A stretch of 64,000 bases of DNA from NCBI RefSeq assembly GCF_008330225.1, contig NZ_CP042466.1, positions 62,001 to 126,000 on the forward strand. The letters run 5' to 3'. The notes below the pieces were generated by a model that was given only the letters and a program-made list of their open reading frames with translations, had not been told where the DNA came from and searched no databases. Made by a program: the position numbers and the translations under genes. The first letter of the stretch is position 1; each line of letters starts with the position of its first letter. This document shows, piece by piece, positions 50,683 through 60,925 of the stretch. This stretch comes from Geobacter sp. FeAm09 (lineage in GTDB: Bacteria > Desulfobacterota > Desulfuromonadia > Geobacterales > Pseudopelobacteraceae).

Positions 50683-52809
50683 ATGTTCAAATCAAAATTG
50701 ACGCGCAAGATCCTGACCATGATCGGCGGCATACTCTGTATCGGCTTTGCCGGCCTGGGCATTCTCTCCATTTACCTCGAATACAGCGCCACGATGGACC
50801 TGGAAAAGCGCAACGCCCGCCAGATTGCGGCAACGGTGAGCCATGACCTGCTCAACCTCATGACTATCGGCGATATGAAGAATTTCGGCGCCTACGTGAA
50901 GGACATCAAGGCCAAGGGCGGCATCCAGGAAATCAGGCTGTTCAACGGCGAGGGGAAGGAATGGGGCGGCAACGGCGCGCCGAGCGAAGAGGTGCGTGCG
51001 GCCTTGCGCACGGGCAAGAACGTTGAAGTCCTGGACACGAAGGATGGCCGGCACCTTCTGACGCTGGCGCTGCCCCTGGAGAACGAACAGCGCTGTCACG
51101 GCTGCCACGATGCCACGGCCCGGTACCGGGGTGGACTGATGCTGACGACCTCCCTGGAAGAGGGGTATGCAAGCGCGTTGCGGCTGACGGTCGTGTTGTC
51201 GGTGGTCGGTTTCTGTTTCTTCTTTGCCATCCTGACGGCTTTGTACCTCTTCTTCAGCCGGACGCTGGTGCTCCAGGTCAGGGAACTGCACGGGCAGTTG
51301 GCCGAGATGGCCAGCGGCGAGGGGGATCTGACCAAGTCCTTGCGGGTCCGTTCCGACGACGAGTTGGGGAACCTGGGTACGGAGGTCAACCGGTTGACGG
51401 CCAAGATCCGCGAAACCGTCTCGCTTCTGTACCAGCAGGCCTGCATGATCGGCAGCGGCGTCTGCGAACTCTCCTTCGGCACAGACCGCACCCTGCGCAT
51501 GAGCCAGGACCAGAAGGAACAGGCTTCGGCGGTGGCCGTGGCGTCGGAAGAGATGTCCATGACCATCAACGACGTGGCCGGCAACACCCACCGTGCGGCG
51601 ACGCTCTCGTCGGACGTGGATGCGGCGGCCAGCGACGGCATGGCGGTGGTGGAAGAAACCTGGAACTGCATGCGCCAGATCAGCGAGAGCGTGAACAGTA
51701 CGCTGGAGACCATCCGCCAGTTGGAGGCTTCGTCCGCAAGCATCGGCGAGATGGTGGTGCTCATCGAGGATATCGCCGACCAGACCAACCTGCTGGCGCT
51801 GAACGCCTCCATCGAGGCGGCCCGCGCCGGCGACGCAGGAAAGGGGTTCGCCGTGGTGGCCAGCGAGGTCAAGGGGTTGGCCGAGAAGACCACCCGATCC
51901 ACCCGGGAGATCGAGAGGGTGGTGGGCAACATCCAGCAGGCCAGCCGGAAGGCCGCCGCCATGATCGTCACGGAAACCGGCCTCGTCCAGACCGGCCTCA
52001 CCAAGGCCGAGGAGGCTCGCCAGCGCCTTGAGAACATCAAGAGCCATGCCGTCGAATCGCGCACCATGATCGAACAGATTGCCACCGCCTCCGAGCAGCA
52101 GAGCGCCACGACCCAGGAGATTTCGGAGAAGATCCAGAGCGTTTCCACCACGGCGAACGAAACGTTTGAGCTGACCCAGGCGACCAACGAGGCGTTTGGG
52201 ACCTTTTCGGACCTGGTGGAGCAGATCTACGGCACTGTGGGCAAATTCTCGGTCGGTAATTACCACGACACCGTCAAATCCCATATCCGCGGGATGGAAG
52301 GGGAGGTGCTGGAGGCGGTCGAGGCGGCGCTGCGCGACCGGACGATCACCCTGGAGGCGCTCTTCGACAGGAACTATGTCCCCATCCCCAATACCGAGCC
52401 GCAAAAGTACACGACCAAATTCGACGCCTTCTTCGACCGCGTGATCTCCTCCTTCCAGGAGAAGGCGGTGGGCAAGGACAGCAAGCTCCTGTACGCCATC
52501 TGCGTGGACAACAACGGTTATTGCCCGTGTCACAACCTGCGCTACACCAAGCCGCTGACCGGAGACCCGGGGGTGGACAAGAACAATAACCGCACCAAGC
52601 GGATCTTCAACGACCGCACCGGCATCCGCTGCGCCCGCAACACCGACGGCTTCCTGCTCCAGACCTACCGCCGCGATACGGGAGAGATCCTCAACGACAT
52701 GTCGCTGCCGCTCCTGATCAACGGCAGGCATTGGGGCGGCATCCGCATCGGCTATCTGTCGCCGTGCGAGCTGGTCATCAAGCTGGACAGGAAAACCGCG
52801 GGCACCTGA
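50683..52809 (+). CDS. Methyl-accepting chemotaxis protein with periplasmic heme-c motif and C-terminal sensor-like domain
   Basis: A 708-residue receptor. TM1 spans about residues 10-30. The periplasmic domain (31-163) carries one CHGCH heme-c motif (Cys138), as in the Geobacter heme-binding chemoreceptors related to GSU0582 and GSU0935. TM2 lies at about 166-187 and HAMP at about 188-245. The signalling helices have the conserved tip [31 protein letters not shown] near residue 366. A C-terminal extension (about 530-708) contains [36 protein letters not shown] and [11 protein letters not shown], a small-molecule or redox sensor-type domain on the cytoplasmic side. It probably senses redox state. 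Confidence 0.92.
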   Translation: MFKSKLTRKILTMIGGILCIGFAGLGILSIYLEYSATMDLEKRNARQIAATVSHDLLNLMTIGDMKNFGAYVKDIKAKGGIQEIRLFNGEGKEWGGNGAPSEEVRAALRTGKNVEVLDTKDGRHLLTLALPLENEQRCHGCHDATARYRGGLMLTTSLEEGYASALRLTVVLSVVGFCFFFAILTALYLFFSRTLVLQVRELHGQLAEMASGEGDLTKSLRVRSDDELGNLGTEVNRLTAKIRETVSLLYQQACMIGSGVCELSFGTDRTLRMSQDQKEQASAVAVASEEMSMTINDVAGNTHRAATLSSDVDAAASDGMAVVEETWNCMRQISESVNSTLETIRQLEASSASIGEMVVLIEDIADQTNLLALNASIEAARAGDAGKGFAVVASEVKGLAEKTTRSTREIERVVGNIQQASRKAAAMIVTETGLVQTGLTKAEEARQRLENIKSHAVESRTMIEQIATASEQQSATTQEISEKIQSVSTTANETFELTQATNEAFGTFSDLVEQIYGTVGKFSVGNYHDTVKSHIRGMEGEVLEAVEAALRDRTITLEALFDRNYVPIPNTEPQKYTTKFDAFFDRVISSFQEKAVGKDSKLLYAICVDNNGYCPCHNLRYTKPLTGDPGVDKNNNRTKRIFNDRTGIRCARNTDGFLLQTYRRDTGEILNDMSLPLLINGRHWGGIRIGYLSPCELVIKLDRKTAGT

Positions 52810-52839
52810 TTGACAGGCGCCTGGATCACCGACCATGTG

Positions 52840-52869
52840 AAAAGCCTTGTACGCCGTACGGGGCTTTTT
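52840..52869 (+). terminator. Intrinsic terminator after the chemoreceptor
   Basis: AAAAGCCTTGTAC pairs with GTACGGGGCTTTT (two G-T pairs) across a 3-base loop and runs into a short T tract, about 30 bases after the stop. Confidence 0.82.
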
Positions 52870-53176
52870 GCGTTGTGCGGCATGGCACCGGCCGGATTGT
52901 CGTGGCCGGGGGAGGGGGACGAAGAACATTCGGGGCGATGGAGCGTTTTTTGCAATAATAACAATCAGGTTATATCCGCCATACCGCGTTCCACCGGGGA
53001 AGATATTTTATCTAGCTGATTTTGAACGCAAACTCGGGAACAGGACTCCGGAATGACGCGGCCATTTGTGCCGATGAACCGTTTTTTAACCATATCGGCA
53101 AGTTATATGAAGGATATCGTAGCCTTTTGACTGGACCGGGTTTTGTATCCGCAACATTCATCCCGAAGGAGACACA
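52870..53176 (+). other. Gene-free region upstream of the dockerin gene
   Basis: About 300 bases with no supported gene. It contains a GCCGAT/ATCGGC hairpin with an 18-base T/A-rich loop (near 53071-53100) and the ribosome binding site of the next gene. A promoter should lie here, but no convincing -35/-10 or -24/-12 pair was found. Confidence 0.4.
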
Positions 53177-55648
53177 GTGAACATGTCGAAGGATTTATTG
53201 CTGCAAGCCATAAAACGGAGACTCTCGTGCGGTATGCTGCTGGCAGGACTGCTCTCGGTGGTATTCGCCCTTGCAAACCCTGCGGCGGCAATCTCCGCAA
53301 CCGGTTTCCAGGGGACGGTGACCAACGCCTCGGGCGGCCTGGGCAGCGTGGAGGTCGCGGTTTTTTACAATACCGGCGATCCGGTTCCCAGCGTGACATC
53401 GGTTACCACCGCTGCCGACGGCACGTATACCTTCAGCGGGCTCACCGCCGGGAGCTACCTGGTGTCGTTCACGAGCGGTTCTTCGACGCTGTGGTACAAA
53501 AACAAGCTGTCCTATGCCCAGGGAGACCTGGTCACGGTGGTGGATGGCGCACTGACCCCCGACATCAATGCCTACTTCGGGACCTGGGGGAATATCTCCG
53601 GCCGGGTGACCAATGCGTCGAACACCGGCATAGCCGGGATACAGGTGACGGTCTGCGATGGGAGCGGCACGGCCATCTCCACGATACCCCCGGTCACCAC
53701 CGCCAGTGACGGCAGCTATACGATCAGTGTCGTCCCGGTCGGCAGCAGCTACACGATCAAGTTCAGCGACAGCAGCAACACCTACGTGGACGAGTGGTAT
53801 GACAATCACCTCAATTCAGGTTATACGGCAAGCGGTTTTGCTGCAACCCGCGTGACGGTCAGCGACGGCGAAACCACCCCTCTGGCGACGGCGGTTCTGG
53901 TGACGCCGAGCATCTCGGGGAAGGTGAGCAACCTGGCGGGAACGGCCCTGTCGGGGATTACCATCGATATATTCGATGCCTCCACATTCAATGCGGTAAC
54001 GGACACCAACGGCGAGCTGATCACAACGGTTCAAACCCGTGCCGACGGAACCTACCTGTTGGGCGGGGTTCCGGCCGGGAGTTACAAGATCATTTTCAAT
54101 TCCGCCGCGACGAACGGTTATGCCAAGCAATACTACAATAACAAGACGACCTCCCTGAGCTCGGCGGACACGGTTGTCGTCACGAGCAACGCGACGACAA
54201 CCGCCATCAATGCCACACTAAAATCCACCACCGCCCCCACGGTCAGCACCTTCACCGTGCCGGCGACCTCCAATTCCCTGACCATTTCCGGCATCACCCT
54301 GACGGCCACCGGCCTCAACGGGGTCACGGGATACCTGATCACCGAAAGCTCGACGGTGCCGCTTGCCGCCGCCAGCGGCTGGACGGCCGCCGCGCCCACC
54401 AGTTATACCGCCTCCACCAGCGGCAGCGTCACCCTGTACCCCTGGGCAAAGGATGCCAACAGCCTGGTTTCGGCGGTCTACGGGAGCCCCCAGACCGTGA
54501 CGATAGCCCTGCCGGTCAATGGCGCCTGCGGCACGGCCAACGGCGGCAGCTTCTATGTCGCCCCCACTGCCAACCTCTGCTCGACGGGAACGGCTTCAAC
54601 GGTGAGCGGCACCGGCCCCTGGAGCTGGACCTGTTCCGGCACCAACGGCGGTACCGCGGCGAACTGTTCGGCCACGCTCCTGGCCGGCAGCGACACCACA
54701 CCGCCGACCCTGGCCGTTTCCACCCTGGCCGACGGCGCCACCACGAACAATCAGGTATTGAACGTCAGCGGCACGGTGACCGATGCCGGGAGCGGCATCC
54801 AGAGCCTGACGGTCAAGGGGCAGGCTGCAACGGTCGCTTCCGACGGCTCCTTCAGCAGCGCGGTCAGCCTGGCAAGCGGCAGCAACACCATCGCCGTCGT
54901 TGCCACCGATGGCTCCGGCAACTCCACCACCGTCATCCGTACCATCACCTTCACCGCCAGCGCCCCCCTGTTGACCGTCACGTCACCGGCGGACAACAGC
55001 GCCAGCAATCAGTCATCCCTGACGGTCAGCGGTACTGTGGACAGTACCGCCACTGGCCTGACCGTCAACGGGACGAGCGTCGCGATCAGCGGTGGGGCGT
55101 ATTCCACGTCGGTCAGTCTGGCAGCGGGCCTCAATACGATCAGCATCGTCGCCACTGCGCCTGGCGGAACGACCACCGCCAAACGTACCGTCAGCTACGA
55201 CAGCAGCCGTTCGAGCCTGGCGGTCACATTCCCGAAACGTGATATCGCCACCACCCAGACCGGCATCACCCTCCTGGGCACGGTCAGCAGCGACGTCACC
55301 GCGGTGACCATCACCATGAACGGCCAGACCTATACCCCGGCCATCTCCAGCAGCAGTTTCCAGCAGGCGCTCGCCTTCAGCACGGCCGGCACCTATGCCA
55401 TAACCGTCAGCGCGGCCGGACAGAACAGCACGACCACCACGGTCCAGCGCAACGTCATCTTCTCCACCACGGCGGTCAAGGCCGGCGACTGCGACGCTAG
55501 CGGAACAGTCACCATCGCCGAGGTGCAGAGCGCCATCAACATGTACCTGGGACTGAAGCAGGTCCAGGTATGCGTGGATCTGGACAACAGCGACGCGGTC
55601 AGCATTTCGGAGGTTCAAAAGGCGATCAATGCCTACCTTGGCTTGTAG
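53177..55648 (+). CDS. Large secreted modular protein with C-terminal dockerin-type domain
   Basis: An 823-residue protein from a GTG with AAGGAG six bases upstream (ATG 53183 is the alternative). After the signal peptide (to about residue 40), three carboxypeptidase-regulatory/CNA-B-like beta domains cover about 45-350 (GxVTNASGxGLxxVxV...ADGTYTFSGLxAGSYLVxF). Ig-like repeats cover about 350-760 (GYLITESS...YPWAKDA; LAVSTLADGAT). The end is a dockerin type I-like domain: GDCDASGTVTIAEVQSAINMYLG and VDLDNSDAVSISEVQKAINAYLGL, two calcium-binding loops. Dockerins bind cohesins; the next gene encodes one. Probably a surface assembly component. Confidence 0.85.
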   Translation: MNMSKDLLLQAIKRRLSCGMLLAGLLSVVFALANPAAAISATGFQGTVTNASGGLGSVEVAVFYNTGDPVPSVTSVTTAADGTYTFSGLTAGSYLVSFTSGSSTLWYKNKLSYAQGDLVTVVDGALTPDINAYFGTWGNISGRVTNASNTGIAGIQVTVCDGSGTAISTIPPVTTASDGSYTISVVPVGSSYTIKFSDSSNTYVDEWYDNHLNSGYTASGFAATRVTVSDGETTPLATAVLVTPSISGKVSNLAGTALSGITIDIFDASTFNAVTDTNGELITTVQTRADGTYLLGGVPAGSYKIIFNSAATNGYAKQYYNNKTTSLSSADTVVVTSNATTTAINATLKSTTAPTVSTFTVPATSNSLTISGITLTATGLNGVTGYLITESSTVPLAAASGWTAAAPTSYTASTSGSVTLYPWAKDANSLVSAVYGSPQTVTIALPVNGACGTANGGSFYVAPTANLCSTGTASTVSGTGPWSWTCSGTNGGTAANCSATLLAGSDTTPPTLAVSTLADGATTNNQVLNVSGTVTDAGSGIQSLTVKGQAATVASDGSFSSAVSLASGSNTIAVVATDGSGNSTTVIRTITFTASAPLLTVTSPADNSASNQSSLTVSGTVDSTATGLTVNGTSVAISGGAYSTSVSLAAGLNTISIVATAPGGTTTAKRTVSYDSSRSSLAVTFPKRDIATTQTGITLLGTVSSDVTAVTITMNGQTYTPAISSSSFQQALAFSTAGTYAITVSAAGQNSTTTTVQRNVIFSTTAVKAGDCDASGTVTIAEVQSAINMYLGLKQVQVCVDLDNSDAVSISEVQKAINAYLGL

Positions 55649-55744
55649 TACGCGATGAAACAGCGTAGGCTGTTGAGGATTACGGACACAATTAACCGTC
55701 GAGGCGTTTGCGAAAAACGAAAGAATCAGGTTCGAGGAGGAAGT

Positions 55745-57826
55745 ATGAGGTGCAGGATCAGCCTATTGATAGTGACCATAGTATTGGCGTGTGCCTTTCC
55801 CCTGGCAGCCGGCGCCGCGACCCTTGATCTCGGGAGTGCCAGCGGTACCGCCGGAACGACGGTTTCCATTCCGATTACCCTGACCAACAGCGGCGCCAGC
55901 ATCGCAGCCGTCGGCATTGACATCGGTTATGATGCCACGCTGTTGTCCAGCCCGACGGCCGTCATCGGCGCGGCAGGCACCGCTGCGGGCAAGTCGGTAT
56001 CAACGAGTACCCCGTCAACGGGGGTATTCAGGATTGGCGTAGCCGCCCTGAACACCACCGCGATCGGCGACGGCGTGGTTGCCACCGTATCCTTCACCAT
56101 CTCCTCCTCCGCGCCGGCCGGTGCCCTGACTCTCACCAACACCCCATCAGCATCGGACCCGAGCGGCACTGATGTCACCATCACCGGTGCCAACGGGACG
56201 ATTACCGTATCGGCCGCGCCGGACACCACCGCCCCGACGGTCACCGCCTTTGCCGTCACCACCCCGATCAACAGCCTGACCGTGCCGGTGACCAGCTTCA
56301 CAGCAACGGATAGCGTGGGCGTTACCGGCTACCTCATCACCGAAAGCAGCACGGCGCCCGCCTCCAGCGCCACCGGGTGGACGGCTGCCGCGCCAAGCAG
56401 CTATACCGCCGCCAGCTCCGGCTCCAAAACCCTCTACGCCTGGGCCAAGGATGCGGCGGGCAACGTCTCGGCAAGCAGGAGCGCCACCGTACTCATCGAC
56501 ACGACCGCCCCGACGGTCTCGGCCTTTACCATGCCCTCGACCGCCACAACCCTTGCCGTGGCTGTTTCCAGTTTCTCCGCAACGGATACCGGCGGCAGCG
56601 GCGTAGCCGGGTACCTGATTACCGAAAGCGCCACGGCTCCTGCCGCCAGCGCCAGCGGGTGGAGCTCCAGCATACCCACCAGCTTCACCGCCACCAGCGG
56701 CGGCAGCAAGACCTTCTACGCCTGGGCCAAGGATGCGGCGGGCAACGTCTCGGCAGGCAAGAGCGCCAGCGTGACCATCACCCTGTCCGGCCCGACCTTG
56801 ACGGTAAGCACCCTGCCCGACGGCACCAGCACCAAGAACCCGACCCTCAACATCACCGGTACGGTTACGGCCGGGGGCAGTGCGGTGTCGGGCCTGACCA
56901 TCGCGCTCAACGGCGGCACGCCTGTTCCGGTTACTTTCGATGGCAGCGGCAATTTCAATACCGCCATTACGCTGACGAACGGAGCGAATGTCATTGTCGT
57001 TACCGCGACCGACGCCGGTAGCAACACCAGCACCAATACGCGTACTATTACGTTGGACCCGAACCTGGCCGACCTGACAATAACCCAACCGGCTACGAGC
57101 TCAAGTTTTACCCAGCAGAATTTTTACAATATCGTCGGTACTGTAGGTGCCCCGCAAACAACCAGTTCTGTGACCATCCAGGTCAACAGCGACACACCGG
57201 CTACAGCCGTACTGGATGGCGCGAATTTCTCGCTCACGGTCAGCCTTGCCTCCGGTCGTAATGACATCACCATTACGGCTACAGATTCCGTTAGCGGAAC
57301 CCATACTGAACTCAGAACCATTACCTCTGACAGCAATGCACCGGTTTTGGCAGTAACCAGTCCAGCTCAGGACGTTACGATCCATGAAGCAAGCATAACA
57401 CTGAGCGGCACGGTTACGGATGCCGTTACCAGCGCCGTGATCACCATCGCAGCAAACGGCGTGACCTATACCCCCACTGTTGGGACTGACGGCAGCTTCA
57501 GCCAGGTTATCCCGCTCCCCACGTACAAAACCTATGCAATCGATGTCACCGCCACGGATCAGGCGGCAAATACCGCCACTATTCGGCGCAATGTGATCAG
57601 GGCATACCCCACGGGTGCGTTGGATGGTACCTCGATACCGACCATTGCCGATGCCATAAAGGTACTGCGCTTTTCCTTGGGTTTGGACACGCCGACCGCT
57701 ACCCAGTTGATCAACTGCGACGTCGGTCCCCTGGACAGCAACAAAAAGCCGTTGCCGGATGGCGTGATCGATATCCGCGATGTTCTGTTGGTCCTTGAGA
57801 GGGCTGTTGGAACGATTACTTGGTAA
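55745..57826 (+). CDS. Cohesin-domain scaffold protein with degenerate C-terminal dockerin
   Basis: A 693-residue protein; ATG 55745 has GAGGAGG five bases upstream. After the signal peptide comes a cohesin domain (about residues 25-160: LDLGSASGTAGTTVSIPITLTN, GIDIGYDATLLSS, VATVSFTISSSAPAGALTLT). About five Ig/fibronectin-like repeats follow, containing TAPTVxAF...GYLITESSTAPA...TLYAWAKDAAGNVSA. The C-terminal 75 residues (TGALDGTSIPTIADAIKVLR...NCDVGPLDSN...DGVIDIRDVLLVLERAVG) are a weaker dockerin-like domain. Cohesin and dockerin in one protein suggests it bridges partners. It shares repeats with the upstream gene. Confidence 0.83.
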   Translation: MRCRISLLIVTIVLACAFPLAAGAATLDLGSASGTAGTTVSIPITLTNSGASIAAVGIDIGYDATLLSSPTAVIGAAGTAAGKSVSTSTPSTGVFRIGVAALNTTAIGDGVVATVSFTISSSAPAGALTLTNTPSASDPSGTDVTITGANGTITVSAAPDTTAPTVTAFAVTTPINSLTVPVTSFTATDSVGVTGYLITESSTAPASSATGWTAAAPSSYTAASSGSKTLYAWAKDAAGNVSASRSATVLIDTTAPTVSAFTMPSTATTLAVAVSSFSATDTGGSGVAGYLITESATAPAASASGWSSSIPTSFTATSGGSKTFYAWAKDAAGNVSAGKSASVTITLSGPTLTVSTLPDGTSTKNPTLNITGTVTAGGSAVSGLTIALNGGTPVPVTFDGSGNFNTAITLTNGANVIVVTATDAGSNTSTNTRTITLDPNLADLTITQPATSSSFTQQNFYNIVGTVGAPQTTSSVTIQVNSDTPATAVLDGANFSLTVSLASGRNDITITATDSVSGTHTELRTITSDSNAPVLAVTSPAQDVTIHEASITLSGTVTDAVTSAVITIAANGVTYTPTVGTDGSFSQVIPLPTYKTYAIDVTATDQAANTATIRRNVIRAYPTGALDGTSIPTIADAIKVLRFSLGLDTPTATQLINCDVGPLDSNKKPLPDGVIDIRDVLLVLERAVGTITW

Positions 57827-57857
57827 GTGTGCAAACAACCATTACGGAGAGATAGAT

Positions 57858-59051
57858 ATGAACGTTATAAAAGGCTTGGTTTTGCTTGGCATGGTACTCG
57901 CGCTTTCCGCTTGCGGCAGCGGCGATTACGGTAGTTCCTCATCTACTGTCGTCAGCGGCGTGGCCTCCGCCGGGATCATCTCGGGGGGCACGGTCAAGGC
58001 GTTTGTAGCCTACAGCAGTGCCAACGAGGTTAAAAAACAGCTCGGCAGCACCGGGACAACTGATGCAAATGGTGTTTATAAGATCGACATCGGCTCCTAT
58101 GCCGGGCCAGTGATCGTCGAGGTTACGGGGGGGAGCTACACCGACGAAGCCACCGGCAACACCGGACAAAGCATCCCGACCGCCGCCCCCCTGCGCGCGG
58201 CAGTGAACGCGTCCAGCGGCGCCCTCAGCGTTGCGGTCACCCCCCTGACCGAACTTGCCCTCAGATTGGCGAAAACCGCTGGCAACAAGCTGACCAAGAC
58301 AAATATCGATGCGGCCAACAGCATGATATCGCAACTGTTCAAGATGGACATCATTGCCACATTACCGGTTGCTCCTACGGCAACCGCGTTCAGTGCAGCC
58401 ACCCAGGCCCAGAAGGACTACGCCCTGGCCCTGGCGGCCATTTCTCAATTTATGAAAACCAATTCTTCCACAGACCTATCGGCTCAACTTGAAGTCTTAA
58501 TTGGGGGAATTAGCCTGACCTCCGGCATGTCAACAGGGACAACCTCTAATCTAACAACCGCGCTCAGCGCATTCCTTGCCGCCGATACCACCCTTAATCA
58601 AACCGGTGTTACAAGCCTTTACGACACAGGTCTGCAAAACATGGGTACCACTACCATGACATTGACCCTTGCTTTGAGCGGGACCAACGTTGCTTCGGTC
58701 AAGGCGATTCAAGCGACAATCAACCTGCCAACCGGGATCAAAGTCCGCGCTCACGCCATTACCAGTGGCGAACCTCTGGACGGCGTTCTTACCCCACTTG
58801 CGGGGGGTACGTCGCCATTGCTTAACGGGAGCTATACTTCTTCCACCACCCCAGCCACACTCAAGTTGAACTTTGCCACAACAGCTAACTTGGTTGCAGG
58901 CAATATCATCAGTGTGACCTTTGACGTTACACCGGGGACAGCAACCCCGTCAGCATCTGATTTTAGCTTGACTGGCATCGTTCTGATTGATGCCACCGCC
59001 GCGGATGTGAGTGGCGCGACGTTAAGCGTGTCGAAACTAGCCGCGCCGTAG
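57858..59051 (+). CDS. Lipoprotein with C-terminal cohesin-like domain
   Basis: A 397-residue lipoprotein: LVLLGMVLALSACGSG gives a lipobox with Cys at residue 20. A carboxypeptidase-regulatory-like beta domain follows at about 30-100 (GTVKAFVAYSS...TDANGVYKIDIGSYAGPVIVEVTGGSY). A helical region covers about 130-250. A C-terminal beta domain, about residues 280-395 (TLALSGTNVASVKAIQATINLPTG...LVAGNIISVTFDVTPGTATPSASDF), looks cohesin-like. It could anchor the two upstream proteins to the outer membrane. The start is 31 bases after the cohesin/dockerin gene stop, with GGAG upstream. Confidence 0.78.
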   Translation: MNVIKGLVLLGMVLALSACGSGDYGSSSSTVVSGVASAGIISGGTVKAFVAYSSANEVKKQLGSTGTTDANGVYKIDIGSYAGPVIVEVTGGSYTDEATGNTGQSIPTAAPLRAAVNASSGALSVAVTPLTELALRLAKTAGNKLTKTNIDAANSMISQLFKMDIIATLPVAPTATAFSAATQAQKDYALALAAISQFMKTNSSTDLSAQLEVLIGGISLTSGMSTGTTSNLTTALSAFLAADTTLNQTGVTSLYDTGLQNMGTTTMTLTLALSGTNVASVKAIQATINLPTGIKVRAHAITSGEPLDGVLTPLAGGTSPLLNGSYTSSTTPATLKLNFATTANLVAGNIISVTFDVTPGTATPSASDFSLTGIVLIDATAADVSGATLSVSKLAAP

Positions 59052-59112
59052 GTCTGGCCGCGCCGGGCCCGCTGATTATGGGGGTCTGTCCGGCCGCCAC
59101 ACGCTGAGAGGT

Positions 59113-59149
59113 AAAAGAAAGAGCCGGGGCGCATAGTTGCCCCGGCTCT
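59113..59149 (-). terminator. Intrinsic terminator between the cohesin cluster and the M16 operon
   Basis: AGAGCCGGGGC (59120-59130) and GCCCCGGCTCT (59139-59149) form a perfect 11-bp stem over an 8-base loop. On the minus strand it is followed by TTCTTTT, so it best ends the M16 operon; it may also stop plus-strand transcripts. Confidence 0.85.
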
Positions 59150-59185
59150 CGCTATCTGGTTCCTGACGTGCCTTGTTTCGCGGGT

Positions 59186-60490
59186 TCAGGGGATGAGAGG
59201 CGTAAAACGCTCCGCGTAGCGTTCCACCAAGCCCCGGGCCGTCTTCTTCATGCCGTTCTTGTAGGGCCCAACGGCCACCAGGTTGAGGTTTTGCGGCGCA
59301 AAAAGGGCGCGGGCCGCCTCCTGCAGCATCTCCGCCGTGATGCGGCGCGCCTCTTCCTGATCCTCCTCGATACTCCGTTTGACCCCCACCAGCTCTCCCC
59401 AGCCGTAGCGCACCCCCATCTCGTACGCCGAGTCGCGGCTGTATTCCAGATCGAAGATGTAGGACTGGCGGACCCGGTCCAGTTCCGCCGCGGTGATCGG
59501 TTCGTCCGCCATGCGCCGGAGTTCGTCCAGGGTGACCTCGATCGCCTGGGGCAGGTTCTCGGGGGCGGTGGAGAGGTCGAAGGTCAGGCATCCGGTTTCG
59601 TCATAGGCCCCCACGGCCCCCTCCACGGAGTAGATGATCCCCAGTTCCTCCCGCAGGCGCAGGTGCAGGCGCGAACTGCCGCCCCCCGCCAGAATCCGGC
59701 GCAAAAGGCGGACGGCCATGAAGTGGCGGTCGCTGCGGGGGAACCCCAGAAAGGCAAGTTGCAGATTCACCTGGCTGTCGGAATCGCGTACGAAGCGAAT
59801 CTGGGGGGTGGTGTTGCGTTTCGTGACCATGGGGGTCGGCGGCGGAGTCCCGCCCCACCAGCCGTCAAAGACCTCGCCGGCAGCGGCGAAGACCTCGTGG
59901 CTGCGCACCGGGCCGGCAACCACGACCACCGTGGAACTGGGGACATAGTAGCGGTGCAGGTGCGCCGCCAGGTCGTCGCGGCCGATGGCGGCAATACTCT
60001 CCAGGGTGCCGATGGTCGGCATGCCCAGGGGATGGCGCGGCCAGAGGAGGCGGCTGGTGATGGTGTCGGGGTTGACCTCGTCCCCCTGCTCGTTCAGGTC
60101 CTCCCGCGCCTCCTCCGCGATGATGCGTTGTTCGACCTCGATCCCCTCCAGAAGCGGCCGCAGCAGCATGGAGGCGAAGATCTCCATGCCGTGGCGCACA
60201 TGGGCCGGGTGGACACGGGAATAGTAACAGGTGGATTCGGCGTCGGTGGCGGCGTTGGGGGCCCCGCCGACGGCCTCGAAGGCGGTCTCGATGGCGAGCG
60301 ACGAGGCGTAATCGGCCGTGCCGCGGAAGAGGATGTGCTCCAGGAAGTGGGAGAGCCCCTCCCTGCCGGGCGGGTCGTTGCGCCCCCCTACCTTGACGTA
60401 GATTGCCAGCTCTGCCGCGTGCAGATGGGGCATTTCCACGCACACGATCCGCAGGCCGTTGTTCTGGGTGTGGAGAAAGGGGCGGATCAT
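59186..60490 (-). CDS. M16-family (pitrilysin/processing-peptidase-like) zinc protease
   Basis: A 434-residue protein with the inverted zinc motif HFLEH at residues 48-52 and the downstream glutamate in AIETAFEAVGGAPNAATDAEST. The C-terminal half is the inactive-type M16 domain (LRRILAGGGSSRLHLRLREELGIIYSVEG). The start overlaps the HIT gene stop (ATGA). No signal peptide is visible. M16 enzymes of this size cut small peptides. It is the last gene of the minus-strand exporter operon. Confidence 0.92.
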   Translation of the reverse strand: MIRPFLHTQNNGLRIVCVEMPHLHAAELAIYVKVGGRNDPPGREGLSHFLEHILFRGTADYASSLAIETAFEAVGGAPNAATDAESTCYYSRVHPAHVRHGMEIFASMLLRPLLEGIEVEQRIIAEEAREDLNEQGDEVNPDTITSRLLWPRHPLGMPTIGTLESIAAIGRDDLAAHLHRYYVPSSTVVVVAGPVRSHEVFAAAGEVFDGWWGGTPPPTPMVTKRNTTPQIRFVRDSDSQVNLQLAFLGFPRSDRHFMAVRLLRRILAGGGSSRLHLRLREELGIIYSVEGAVGAYDETGCLTFDLSTAPENLPQAIEVTLDELRRMADEPITAAELDRVRQSYIFDLEYSRDSAYEMGVRYGWGELVGVKRSIEEDQEEARRITAEMLQEAARALFAPQNLNLVAVGPYKNGMKKTARGLVERYAERFTPLIP

Positions 60491-60906
60491 GCCAGCGCCT
60501 CCCGTATCCGCTCGATGGTGCGGCGGTACGCTTCCGGCGTCAGAAGCGCCTCGTCATGGGGTTCGGACCAGATCGGGCGCGGCCAGAGCCGGTCCGACGC
60601 GAAGCGGGGCACCAGGTGCCAGTGCATGTGGGGGACCATGTTGCCCAGGAGTTCGTAGTTGATCTTGGCCGGCCGGAAGGCGTCGAACAGCGCCGCGGCC
60701 ACCCGGCTGATCTCTTCCGTCAGCTCGCTCCGCACCCCGTGGTCCAGGTGGAACAGCTCGGTCACATGGGTCTTGGTGAACAGCAGCGTGTAGCCGGGAA
60801 AGAACTGGTCGCGGTTGAGGATGACATAGGAGTGCTCGAGTTCGGCGATGCGTAGGTCGGCGTCGCTCTCCCAACGGCCGCACATGGGGCAGGGTGACAG
60901 GGTCAT
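60487..60906 (-). CDS. HIT-family nucleotide hydrolase/transferase
   Basis: A 139-residue protein with the histidine triad HMHWHLVPR at residues 93-101 and a putative zinc pair CPMC at residues 6-9. The catalytic His is the middle or last of the triad. HIT proteins hydrolyse or transfer nucleotide phosphoramidates or dinucleotides. It lies 19 bases after the thioesterase gene and overlaps the M16 gene. Confidence 0.9.
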   Translation of the reverse strand: MTLSPCPMCGRWESDADLRIAELEHSYVILNRDQFFPGYTLLFTKTHVTELFHLDHGVRSELTEEISRVAAALFDAFRPAKINYELLGNMVPHMHWHLVPRFASDRLWPRPIWSEPHDEALLTPEAYRRTIERIREALA

Positions 60907-60925
60907 GGATGGCTCCGGTACGTTC

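Noticed and set aside
50692-52929. 745-codon minus ORF opposite the chemoreceptor
   Set aside because: Antisense of a well-supported receptor; composition (His, Gly, Asp, Arg) is that of a shadow frame.
57780-57857. Longer start of the lipoprotein gene at 57780
   Set aside because: It overlaps the cohesin gene and would bury the lipoprotein signal; ATG 57858 has GGAG and an ideal lipobox position.
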